64,000 nt of DNA from CBDFMR01 sp965249765 (GTDB lineage: Bacteria > Bacteroidota > Bacteroidia > Chitinophagales > Saprospiraceae), in the NCBI GenBank assembly GCA_965249765.1, contig CBDFMR010000004.1, positions 346,443 to 410,442 on the forward strand, written 5' to 3'. The translations under genes and the position numbers were made by a program. This document shows positions 42,826 to 50,115 of the stretch, piece by piece. Under the pieces are notes generated by a model. That model ran no database searches, was not told where the DNA came from, and saw only the letters and a program-made list of their open reading frames with translations. The first letter of the stretch is position 1. Each line of letters begins with the position of its first letter.

Positions 42826-43943
42826 GGCTTTGTTGCATGAATGGATGATAAAAGAGATGGAGATAGTATCTTTGAGAGACCAACCTTACAAAGCAAGCCA
42901 CATGACAAAGCAAGAAACTAAGGTTGGGGAAAAGCAAAAAAAGCAGAAGAAAAACAAGTATAAGATCACAAATTGGAGAGAATACAATAGGAGTCTTGTA
43001 AAACGAGGAGACATAACAATATGGTTTGATGAGGCCTTATTAGGCTGCTGGTATTACCAAGGTCCTAATCAAAAAGGAGCCCAGTATAAATATTCACAAC
43101 AATGCATGAGGAGCTTGCTACAGCTCAAAGTAGTATTTGGGTTGAAGTACCGACAATTAGAGGGTTTTGCCAGTTCATTGTTAGGCATGATGGGGATAGA
43201 ATTGAGCGTTCCGAGCTATTGTCAAATAAGCCGTAGGGCAAAACAAGTGGAAGTAAAAATGGATGTTCCCAAAACAAAGGGCCCCATGTTTATAGTATTT
43301 GATTCAACGGGACTCAAGGTATATGGAGAAGGGGAATGGAAGGTACGTAAACATGGGTATAATAAGCGCAGGACGTGGCGTAAGCTACATTTGGGAGTAG
43401 ATGAAAAGACCGGATATATACATGCACAGGTACTGACAAAAAACAGCAAAGGAGATGGAGATGCTCAGCAGGTTCCACAATTATTGGATCAGGTAAAAAG
43501 TCCTATAGACCGCTTTGGAGCAGATGGAGCCTATGACACATATGAGATATGGGAAATGCTCAAGGAAAAACAGATAGAGGGGGTAATACCTCCACAGGAA
43601 AATGCAATGTACTGGGTAGATGAAAATGACGAGTTACTGGAACTTGATCGCAATGAGATAATCAAGAAAATAGAAAAGGTGGGTCGAAAGAAATGGAAAC
43701 AGCAAAGTGGATACCACAGACGGAGTTTATCAGAAACAGCAATGTTTCGATTCAAGACAATATTTGGTCCACAGCTATATTCTCGACGATTTGAAACCCA
43801 GCAAAGAGAGGCTGCCATAAAAGTAGCTTGCTTAAATAAAATGACAGGCCTTGGTATGCCTGTTTGTAAAAAGGTGGCTTAAACCTATAGCTATTAAGCC
43901 ATAGCTATGCTTTTTTTTGATGACTTATTCATGCAACAAAGCC
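42826..43943 (+). mobile_element. IS5-family (IS903-like) element
   Basis: Perfect 17-bp terminal repeats GGCTTTGTTGCATGAAT at both ends (right end reversed). 1118 bp. No matching target duplication seen. Inserted in a cassette gene for a small membrane protein. Confidence 0.85.
42845..43882 (+). CDS. IS5/IS903-type transposase
   Basis: About 345 residues. NWREYNRSLVKRGDITIWFD and SVPSYCQISRRAK at the N-terminus, catalytic Asp in FIVFDSTGLKVYGEGEW, then RRTWRKLHLGVDEKTG, second Asp in DRFGADGAYDT, and Glu in the YHRRSLSETAMFRFK segment. An upstream ATG at 42824 begins outside the IS end, so a start at 42845 or later is preferred. Confidence 0.9.
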   Translation: MIKEMEIVSLRDQPYKASHMTKQETKVGEKQKKQKKNKYKITNWREYNRSLVKRGDITIWFDEALLGCWYYQGPNQKGAQYKYSQQCMRSLLQLKVVFGLKYRQLEGFASSLLGMMGIELSVPSYCQISRRAKQVEVKMDVPKTKGPMFIVFDSTGLKVYGEGEWKVRKHGYNKRRTWRKLHLGVDEKTGYIHAQVLTKNSKGDGDAQQVPQLLDQVKSPIDRFGADGAYDTYEIWEMLKEKQIEGVIPPQENAMYWVDENDELLELDRNEIIKKIEKVGRKKWKQQSGYHRRSLSETAMFRFKTIFGPQLYSRRFETQQREAAIKVACLNKMTGLGMPVCKKVA

Positions 43944-43971
43944 GTTCAATTTAATGAAATCATATATCTTA

Positions 43972-44766
43972 TTAAGGGTCCTCTCTCCTATTAATCAAGT
44001 AAATTAATATGTATAAGTTAATCAGTGTTTGAATAATAATTAACATTCTTACAAAAGTTGAATTAGGTAAAATATCACCATAAGTTCCGATAGGAAGTGA
44101 TACTAAACTAAAATATGCAAAATCAATTATATTCCATTTCGGTGTTTCAAATTTGAGAGATTCCAATTGAAGAATTACCATTTCAACATTGCTAAGACGT
44201 GAATTTATTTCATGTTCAAAAATTCCAAGAAAATGATTAAGACTGGAATGATTTAGTTGTTTTGTCTTTGACGATATGAATTTTGGTTCAGTTTCAAAGA
44301 TATACTCATCAGTTTCTTTTTTATACACCAATAATTGAATAAACTTTCTTGGCAAATTCTCAGTTTCAAATTTTGTACTTATTTGAGAACTACTTTTCAT
44401 TTCTCTAAGAATAATTTCATAAGCATCGGTATTACAAGAAAATATTTTTGTTGTGTAAATCCCATTTGTAAAACCTCCAGTTTCATTTTCGCTTGTTACA
44501 CTACTGATACATTGATATTTATCTGTTTTTATGTTATGTATTTTATTCAATACCAATTTCTTTGCAAGTTTTTCTTCATGCAACTTGGTCAACTTTAGGT
44601 TGGCTTCAATGCTATCCGTAAAAATTTCTTGATTGGATATTTCAATATTGAAGACAAAATTCTCTGGATTAACCTTATATAACGTGAAATATATCAGCCC
44701 AAATAAAAAAATATTAGCAAGATATATCGAAAAATACTTAAACGTAGTATTTATTTTTTTATCCAT
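43972..44766 (-). CDS. Two-helix potassium-channel-like membrane protein
   Basis: 264 residues. Membrane helix at residues ~14-32 (IYLANIFLFGLIYFTL), a ~165-residue soluble middle part, then a pore module: a short pore helix and filter (YFSLVSLPIGTYGDILPNS) followed by a final helix (MLIIIQTLINLYILIYLI). The filter G-T-Y-G-D resembles the K+ channel TxGYGD signature but with one extra residue, so selectivity is uncertain. First gene seen after site 17 apart from the broken membrane gene; they may have shared a cassette. Confidence 0.65.
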   Translation of the reverse strand: MDKKINTTFKYFSIYLANIFLFGLIYFTLYKVNPENFVFNIEISNQEIFTDSIEANLKLTKLHEEKLAKKLVLNKIHNIKTDKYQCISSVTSENETGGFTNGIYTTKIFSCNTDAYEIILREMKSSSQISTKFETENLPRKFIQLLVYKKETDEYIFETEPKFISSKTKQLNHSSLNHFLGIFEHEINSRLSNVEMVILQLESLKFETPKWNIIDFAYFSLVSLPIGTYGDILPNSTFVRMLIIIQTLINLYILIYLINRREDP

Positions 44767-44818
44767 AGTGTAAAGGATTTTCGGTTTTCTACTTTTATCT
44801 AACGGTTTGCTAAATGCA

Positions 44819-44938
44819 TTAGCTACCCATGAAATTATAAAATATTATTAGGGTGAAAATTGTTATTAGCAATGCTAATTTAGAATACCTTTTTCTGACA
44901 TTCTTAGTAATTTCAATTTTATCCAGTTGCTCGAACAT
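44819..44938 (-). CDS. 39-residue single-helix membrane peptide
   Basis: ATG 44938 to TAA 44819. A charged N-terminal half (MFEQLDKIEITKNVRKRYSK) is followed by one hydrophobic helix (LALLITIFTLIIFYNFM) and GS-stop. It lies alone between attC-like cores (CTAACG at 44799 and 44957), with its stop in the first of these. Size and position fit a tiny cassette gene, for example a type I toxin-like or regulatory peptide; function unknown. Confidence 0.5.
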   Translation of the reverse strand: MFEQLDKIEITKNVRKRYSKLALLITIFTLIIFYNFMGS

Positions 44939-44955
44939 TTTTTTATTTACTGGTA

Positions 44956-45021
44956 TCTAACGTCGGGCTACACGCAGGTGGCGCGTTTAGCGCCACTTGT
45001 CGTTGTAGCCACTGTTGGTGG
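44956..45021 (-). other. attC-like site 19
   Basis: TCTAACGTCGGGCTACACGC left, TTGTAGCCACTGTTGGTGG right; GGCTAC pairs with GTAGCC and GTGGCGC with GCGCCAC in the inner hairpin. One of the clearest sites. (Site 18 is the partial core near 44799.). Confidence 0.75.
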
Positions 45022-45026
45022 CAGTC

Positions 45027-46079
45027 TTATTCTTTTGTTATAGTTATTTTGCCTCCTGCAGATTCAATAGCAAATCTTTTAGCTGTATTTTTTTTATAAG
45101 TTGCAACCTGTATCCATTCATCTTGCCGTAAAATCACTCCATTTTTTAGTTTTCCATCTTCATATTTCTTTCCAAACACAAAACTTGTTTCTGTAGTATC
45201 CTTTGTTTCTGTAGTACCCTTTATTGTTACAGAGTAGTTAGTTCCTTTTACGAAAAAATCTTCCATCGAATCGGCATTGATATTTGTTATTAAATTGCCC
45301 CATTTGTCAATAGCGCAAATATATCCTGTTACTTGTGACTCGCTTATTTTCTTAAAATTATTTATTGCTGGTTCAAGTGTAGGCTCAAATTCCTTTTTAG
45401 ATAACTCTACATTATTTAATTCCACTAATTTTTCAATAGTTTGTCCATCTATTAATAAGTTTACAATCTTTGAAAAGGTGCTAGTCCCAAATGTATCATT
45501 CTTATTTGTCAAAGAGATATGACAAGTTTTTTCTACTCCAAAATTCACAGCAACATAATCAAATAGTTTTTTATCAGCACCGATAAAGTAATATTTTGGA
45601 CTTTTAGTTTCAATTAAAATACTTTTTTCCAAATTCGCACCAGGATTAACTATAGCTAAAAAAATACTTCCTTCCTTAAATGATTTTGCTGCATTGTATA
45701 ATGTCCATCCTCCTTCAACAATATCAAAATCCTTAATGTTGTGACTGATGTCAATTAGATTAGCATTGGGGTTTTCCTTGAGTATTGCTGCTCTAAGTTT
45801 TCCAACATAATAAGATTGGCTGCCAAAGTCCGATAATAATCCAATAGTTAGTTCCTCATATCCATTTATTTTATTATTGATGGCTTTATCTACTTCATCC
45901 AATTTGCCTTCATAAATTTGTATTGTTTGATTCGCATCTTCTACAATACTATCAATATAACACTTAGAAAAACTGCCTAAAAGAGTTGTAAATGTTACAA
46001 TTGCAATTGCTAAATTTTTCCATATCATTACTCTAACATGTGTCTCTTGTGCGGCAGTCAATTGATTGTCATCACTCAT
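45027..46079 (-). CDS. SAM hydroxide adenosyltransferase-like protein (DUF62), membrane-anchored
   Basis: 350 residues. A membrane helix at residues ~20-40 (NLAIAIVTFTTLLGSF), a coiled segment, then the DUF62 core: LTIGLLSDFGSQSYYVGKLR, LIDISHNIKDFDIVEGGW and FLAIVNPGANLEK, followed by the C-terminal beta domain with DKWGNLITNIN. This family splits S-adenosylmethionine into adenosine and methionine, or halogenates it. The next upstream gene is an MTA/SAH nucleosidase, so both handle SAM breakdown products. Orientation of the anchored domain is not known. Confidence 0.8.
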   Translation of the reverse strand: MSDDNQLTAAQETHVRVMIWKNLAIAIVTFTTLLGSFSKCYIDSIVEDANQTIQIYEGKLDEVDKAINNKINGYEELTIGLLSDFGSQSYYVGKLRAAILKENPNANLIDISHNIKDFDIVEGGWTLYNAAKSFKEGSIFLAIVNPGANLEKSILIETKSPKYYFIGADKKLFDYVAVNFGVEKTCHISLTNKNDTFGTSTFSKIVNLLIDGQTIEKLVELNNVELSKKEFEPTLEPAINNFKKISESQVTGYICAIDKWGNLITNINADSMEDFFVKGTNYSVTIKGTTETKDTTETSFVFGKKYEDGKLKNGVILRQDEWIQVATYKKNTAKRFAIESAGGKITITKE

Positions 46080-46093
46080 AATTATTAATTAGG

Positions 46094-46840
46094 TTAAGAA
46101 ATGAGGAGAAAGTAATGATGAATAATTTCTCTTGTATATTTACTTGCTACTTTACTGATGAAAGCTGTAAAATTTATATTTGCGTCATGATCAGCAGTAT
46201 CTGAAATTGTCCTTATTATTGCAAATGGAATCATATATTCATAACAAACTTGCGCAACAGCAGCACCTTCCATTTCAACACATAAAATACTCGGGAGTAA
46301 ATTCTTAATTCGTAAGGCATCATTTGCATCAGCAACAAATTTATCACCACTTGCTATATCTCCAATCATCACTTTTGGAACTGAAATATTAAATTCATCT
46401 TTATTGATGGTATTAAATAAATTACTTTCAACAAAATTTTGGGCAGCTGTTTCTAATTTTTTTCTAATATTTGAATCTGTGCTAAATGCAGTTTTATTAA
46501 TTAATGGAATTTCGAATTGTTTAAATAATGGCCTTGAATCCATATCGTGCTGATAAAGGTTATTTCCTATAACAATATCACCTATATTTAAAGAATCATC
46601 TATTGCTCCTGCAACTCCTGAAAAAATTACGGTATCTACTTTGTGATTAATAATCAAGTTGGTAACAGTTGAAGAAGACGCTACTTTACCCCATCTTGAA
46701 AAAACAAGAACTACATCAATATTCCATAGTGTTCCTTCATAATACTTTCTAGCTCCACTGTCTGAAACTCTACCGATTTTAATTTCTTTTAGCAATGATT
46801 CTATTTCTTCTATCATTGCACTCATAATACCAATTTTCAT
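46094..46840 (-). CDS. mtnN: 5'-methylthioadenosine/S-adenosylhomocysteine nucleosidase
   Basis: 248 residues of the PNP/UDP family. KIGIMSAMIEEIESLLKEI at the start; purine pocket and ribose-binding motif VEMEGAAVAQVCYEYMIPF with the conserved Glu, then the catalytic Asp in IIRTISDTADHDAN. It removes adenine from MTA and SAH. It precedes the DUF62 gene by 14 bp in one cassette and is the cassette gene nearest to the integrase. Confidence 0.87.
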   Translation of the reverse strand: MKIGIMSAMIEEIESLLKEIKIGRVSDSGARKYYEGTLWNIDVVLVFSRWGKVASSSTVTNLIINHKVDTVIFSGVAGAIDDSLNIGDIVIGNNLYQHDMDSRPLFKQFEIPLINKTAFSTDSNIRKKLETAAQNFVESNLFNTINKDEFNISVPKVMIGDIASGDKFVADANDALRIKNLLPSILCVEMEGAAVAQVCYEYMIPFAIIRTISDTADHDANINFTAFISKVASKYTREIIHHYFLLIS

Positions 46841-46959
46841 GTTTTTTTATTTTAAATAGATTTATTGTATTTTAAGAAAGAGACTTCATTCTATAAATTA
46901 CGATTTATATTCGACTAAAGTTCATTGTTTCGTGTTGATTACCACCAACATTCGAAGAT

Positions 46960-46986
46960 CAACAACCTCCTATAATGGAGTTGTTG
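46960..46986 (-). other. Integrase-proximal hairpin, candidate attI-like site
   Basis: CAACAACCTCC / GGAG + TTGTTG over TATAAT, with the TTGTTG core shared with attC-like sites. It lies between the integrase stop codon and the first cassette. It could instead be a terminator, but no T-run follows. Confidence 0.4.
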
Positions 46987-46995
46987 CTATTTCTA

Positions 46996-48108
46996 TTATG
47001 TATGCGTGTCTAATTTAGCAATTTCTATAATTTTATCCAACGGACTCATGACTGTTTTGTTATTAATCGAGATGATGTGTGTATAAATTTCAGTAGTCTT
47101 TGAAGAGCTATGACCTAGCAGGGATTGTATATATCTTAAGTTGACACCTTGCTGTAACAGATGTGTAGCAAAACTATGTCTCAAAGTGTGCACCGTGGCC
47201 CAGGCATTTACCCTGGCTGCTGATACTGCCCGCCTAAATATGACATTTACACTGGTTGCACTGTACTTTTCTCCATCCTGCCCTTCAAATAACCAATATG
47301 CAGGCTTGTACGCCTTATAATAAGTACGTAATAGTGTGAGTAGAGTATATGATAAGATTGTTTTTCGATCTTTCTTGCCTTTGGACGCCTTTATGAATAT
47401 ATATCCATCGTCAGAGTGAATATCTTCAATCCTTAGATTCAATAATTCGCTCTTCCGCAATCCTGCGCTATATATGGTGTACAATATGGCTTTGTGTTTT
47501 ATATTTTTGGGGATATTGATTATTTTTAGAATGTCCTCTGCACTTAGTACATTGGGTAGTTCTTTAGATTTTTTAGGACGCTGAAGATCATAATAGGTCC
47601 GGGGCAGACCCAGCACATGTTCATAGAAAAATTTAATCGCGTTGATAATACTATTTTGTCGGCTGTCTGATATTGCATACTTCGACTTTAACCTATATAA
47701 ATACTGTTCTATTTGATCTTTTGTGATGGAAGATAAATCATGATTATCGAAATGGACCAAATAGGCAATGAAGGCCTCTCTATAGGTCCTAAGTGTATTA
47801 TTACTGTAGCCTTTAAGAATTATTTTCTGCTGTAGTGCATTCAGGGCTTCGATGGCTTTGGGAGTGAGTTCCTTAAATGGTAGAGCTGTAGGCTTTTCCA
47901 TCTTTTTTATCTCATACTGCCCTCCAAAAACATCTTTGATTCTGGCCAATCCTTCAGATGTATTTACTATGCTCCATAGTTTTTGATGATAGTGAAAAAA
48001 GGTGCCATTCAGACTCTTTATCTGCTCACGCCAAGCTTTGGCCGCATAAGGGACGTACAGTTTTATTCGCTTAGCATTGCGATGTGGTTCATATATTATA
48101 GCTTTCAT
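46996..48108 (-). CDS. Tyrosine recombinase, candidate cassette integrase
   Basis: 370 residues. An unusual ~75-residue N-terminal extension is followed by a SAM-like core-binding domain (residues ~85-165) and the catalytic domain with Arg218 (IYSAGLRKSELLNLR), Lys in KASKGKKDRKT (~244-247), His307 and Arg310 (HTLRHSFATHLL), His333 (LLGHSSSKTTE) and Tyr342. The end (SPLDKI) recalls IntI/Xer C-termini, but the extra patch of IntI between strands and box II is absent. It is encoded upstream of, and in the same direction as, the cassette genes, unlike class 1-3 integrons. Role as cassette integrase is inferred from position. Confidence 0.8.
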   Translation of the reverse strand: MKAIIYEPHRNAKRIKLYVPYAAKAWREQIKSLNGTFFHYHQKLWSIVNTSEGLARIKDVFGGQYEIKKMEKPTALPFKELTPKAIEALNALQQKIILKGYSNNTLRTYREAFIAYLVHFDNHDLSSITKDQIEQYLYRLKSKYAISDSRQNSIINAIKFFYEHVLGLPRTYYDLQRPKKSKELPNVLSAEDILKIINIPKNIKHKAILYTIYSAGLRKSELLNLRIEDIHSDDGYIFIKASKGKKDRKTILSYTLLTLLRTYYKAYKPAYWLFEGQDGEKYSATSVNVIFRRAVSAARVNAWATVHTLRHSFATHLLQQGVNLRYIQSLLGHSSSKTTEIYTHIISINNKTVMSPLDKIIEIAKLDTHT

Positions 48109-48166
48109 ATATCAATTATAGTCTATAATAGCCTATGTATCAACCTTTTAATGAAATTAGTCGCTT

Positions 48167-48201
48167 ACATAACGGTTATTAGCGGGAATTAACCGTTATG
48201 T
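48167..48201. repeat. Perfect 12-bp inverted repeat upstream of the integrase
   Basis: ACATAACGGTTA, 11-nt loop (TTAGCGGGAAT), TAACCGTTATGT. The arms contain the AAC/GTT cores seen in the attC-like sites. It lies 59 bp before the recombinase ATG. It could be a recombination site or an operator. Confidence 0.6.
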
Positions 48202-48265
48202 GACGATATACAAGGATTATCAATGCAATTGAAGATTTTATATGATGCAATAAATAATAGAAAAT

Positions 48266-48619
48266 ATGAATAAGAAATGCCCTATATGCCGAAGTAAGGT
48301 TACTGGCAGATCCGATAAACGATTTTGTTGCATTGCCTGTAAAAATAACTATTATATCAGATTGAAAAAAAATACAACATCAGCTACAGAGCCAATAGAT
48401 AAAATACTCCATCGCAACCGGTCCATATTACTCGAGACCATGGGACGAAGCAAAACCAACAAGAAAATATCCAGATTGTTATTGGATAATAAAAAATTTA
48501 ATTTCGATTACGTTACAGGTTTTCATATTAACACCAGAAACAAAACCATTCATCATGTGTATGATTTTTCATGGGCCATATTTTCAGATCAGGAAGTATT
48601 GATTATTTGTAATGATTGA
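48266..48619 (+). CDS. Small zinc-ribbon protein
   Basis: 117 residues. Four-Cys zinc-binding head (CPICRSKVTGRSDKRFCCIAC) followed by a conserved helical/strand tail ending in FSWAIFSDQEVLIICND. Proteins of this shape are frequent and uncharacterised in Bacteroidota. It is divergent from the integrase gene. Confidence 0.7.
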   Translation: MNKKCPICRSKVTGRSDKRFCCIACKNNYYIRLKKNTTSATEPIDKILHRNRSILLETMGRSKTNKKISRLLLDNKKFNFDYVTGFHINTRNKTIHHVYDFSWAIFSDQEVLIICND

Positions 48620-48665
48620 CTCAAGTCAATGTATATAATACCAACCTAAGTTAGCAGTATATTAA

Positions 48666-49328
48666 AAAATTGGTAACTACTCAGGTATCAAAGATAGTTT
48701 TATCACAAAATCCATCAATTACGATTTTCATAGTTATACTTCCAGAGGTCACGGAGTTCATGAAAATGGAGGATCAGCATTGTATTCAGATATTATTCCT
48801 GGCATCAATGATGGGTTTTTTCCTAGAAAGCTGAAACCGCAGACGACTAGTATTGCAGGACCTGAGCACTTTTGTGAAGATATTCCAATGCAAGATTACA
48901 AAGTGGATGTATTAGATGCCATGTACTGGGATTGGCAGGTGACTGGCGGAATGTTGGTTAATACTACAGCTTACGATTCTATAGCTACCATTCAATGGGC
49001 CCCATTGGCTGCGAGTCATGCATTGGCAGTTACGCCATATAGTATGTGGGAAGGCAGAGGTGATACGACTACGTTTATTTCACAGATTCATACTGGTACT
49101 ACGCAGGCCTATCATCTGACGACATCTTACGAATGGACCAATGACGCTTCCTGGGATCAAGGATATGTTCCCTTGCCTTGTGACCATGTGGTCATTCCGG
49201 ATCAGGCATCTCCCGTTATTGTAAATGTCTTGCCCATGCTAGATATTCAGATAAGGTCATTGACTACTGGTGAAAATGTAGGGCTAGAGATAGGCACCAA
49301 AACAGTCCTTAAGTTGATTGATTATTGA
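48666..49328 (+). pseudogene. Fragment of a large secreted protein
   Basis: The frame opens directly after an in-frame TAA, has no signal peptide and starts in the middle of a domain (NYSGIKDSFITKSINYDFHS). It continues through VDVLDAMYWDWQVTGGMLV and a domain with CDHVVIPDQASPVIVNV, which recalls surface proteins with T9SS tails, but the tail is missing. Its 3' end overlaps murQ. Likely remnant of an adhesin gene cut when the accessory block was inserted; AAGTTAGC at 48647 just before it resembles an array core. Confidence 0.55.
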
Positions 49329-50115
49329 GCGCTTCCCGTACGCTTCCTGACTTCAGCAATAGATCTTTGGCCCTGTCATAGGGTAGATTGGTCTTCTCCA
49401 TCACAAGCCTTGTTCCCCTGTCTATTAGCTTGTCATTGCTTAGCTGCATGTCTACCATCTTGTTGTCCTCGACTCTTCCCAGTTTTATCATAACGGATGT
49501 CGTTATCATATTGAGGATCAGCTTTTGTGCCGTACCGGACTTCATCCTTGTGCTTCCGGTGACGAACTCTGGGCCGACCACAGCAATGAGAGGATGATCA
49601 GCTTGTCGAGTAATAGGCGAACCTGGGTTACAGGTGATGCAACCCGTAATAATGTTCTGCTCTCTACAAGCCAGTAGACCGCTTACCACGTAAGGTGTAG
49701 TGCCTGATGCGGCAATTCCCATTACAAAGTCGCGTTCATCTACTCCAAGGTCCATTAAGTCATTCCATGCTTGCTCATTATCATCTTCAGCAAATTCTAC
49801 AGCTTTTCTGATTGCAGAGTCTCCACCCGCTATGATACCTATGACCCAGTCATGTGGCACGCCAAATGTCGGAGGGCACTCACTAGCATCGACAATTCCC
49901 AGCCTTCCACTCGTTCCAGCTCCGAGATAGATGAGTCGACCTCCCTCTTTCATCTTGAGATGGATATCGTCGACTGCCCGTTCAATATTCGGGATTATAT
50001 CCTTAATGGCCGGAGCGACCTTGTGATCTTCCTCATTGATGGAAACGAGTAGCTCCTTGGTTGACATATTTTCTAAATGTTGATAAAGAGAATCCTTCTC
50101 AGTGATCTTGTCCAT
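49309..50115 (-). CDS. murQ: N-acetylmuramic acid 6-phosphate etherase
   Basis: 268 residues, SIS-fold lyase that removes lactate from MurNAc-6-P in cell-wall recycling. Motifs GRLIYLGAGTSGRLGIVDASE, GIIAGGDSAIRKAVE with the catalytic Glu region, GIAASGTTPYVVSGL and VTGSTRMKSGTAQKLILNM. The start overlaps the symporter stop by 17 bp. Confidence 0.93.
   Translation of the reverse strand: MDKITEKDSLYQHLENMSTKELLVSINEEDHKVAPAIKDIIPNIERAVDDIHLKMKEGGRLIYLGAGTSGRLGIVDASECPPTFGVPHDWVIGIIAGGDSAIRKAVEFAEDDNEQAWNDLMDLGVDERDFVMGIAASGTTPYVVSGLLACREQNIITGCITCNPGSPITRQADHPLIAVVGPEFVTGSTRMKSGTAQKLILNMITTSVMIKLGRVEDNKMVDMQLSNDKLIDRGTRLVMEKTNLPYDRAKDLLLKSGSVREALNNQST

Noticed and set aside
42824..42844. ATG 42824 as start of the IS903-like transposase
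   Set aside because: Its first two bases lie outside the IS terminal repeat, so this start would depend on the target site.
46960..46986. Simple terminator of the integrase gene
   Set aside because: Not excluded, but on the minus strand no T-run follows the hairpin, so it is listed as a candidate recombination site instead.
12995..48201. CRISPR array as an explanation for the repeated hairpins
   Set aside because: Repeats differ in sequence and length, are spaced by whole genes, and no cas genes are present.
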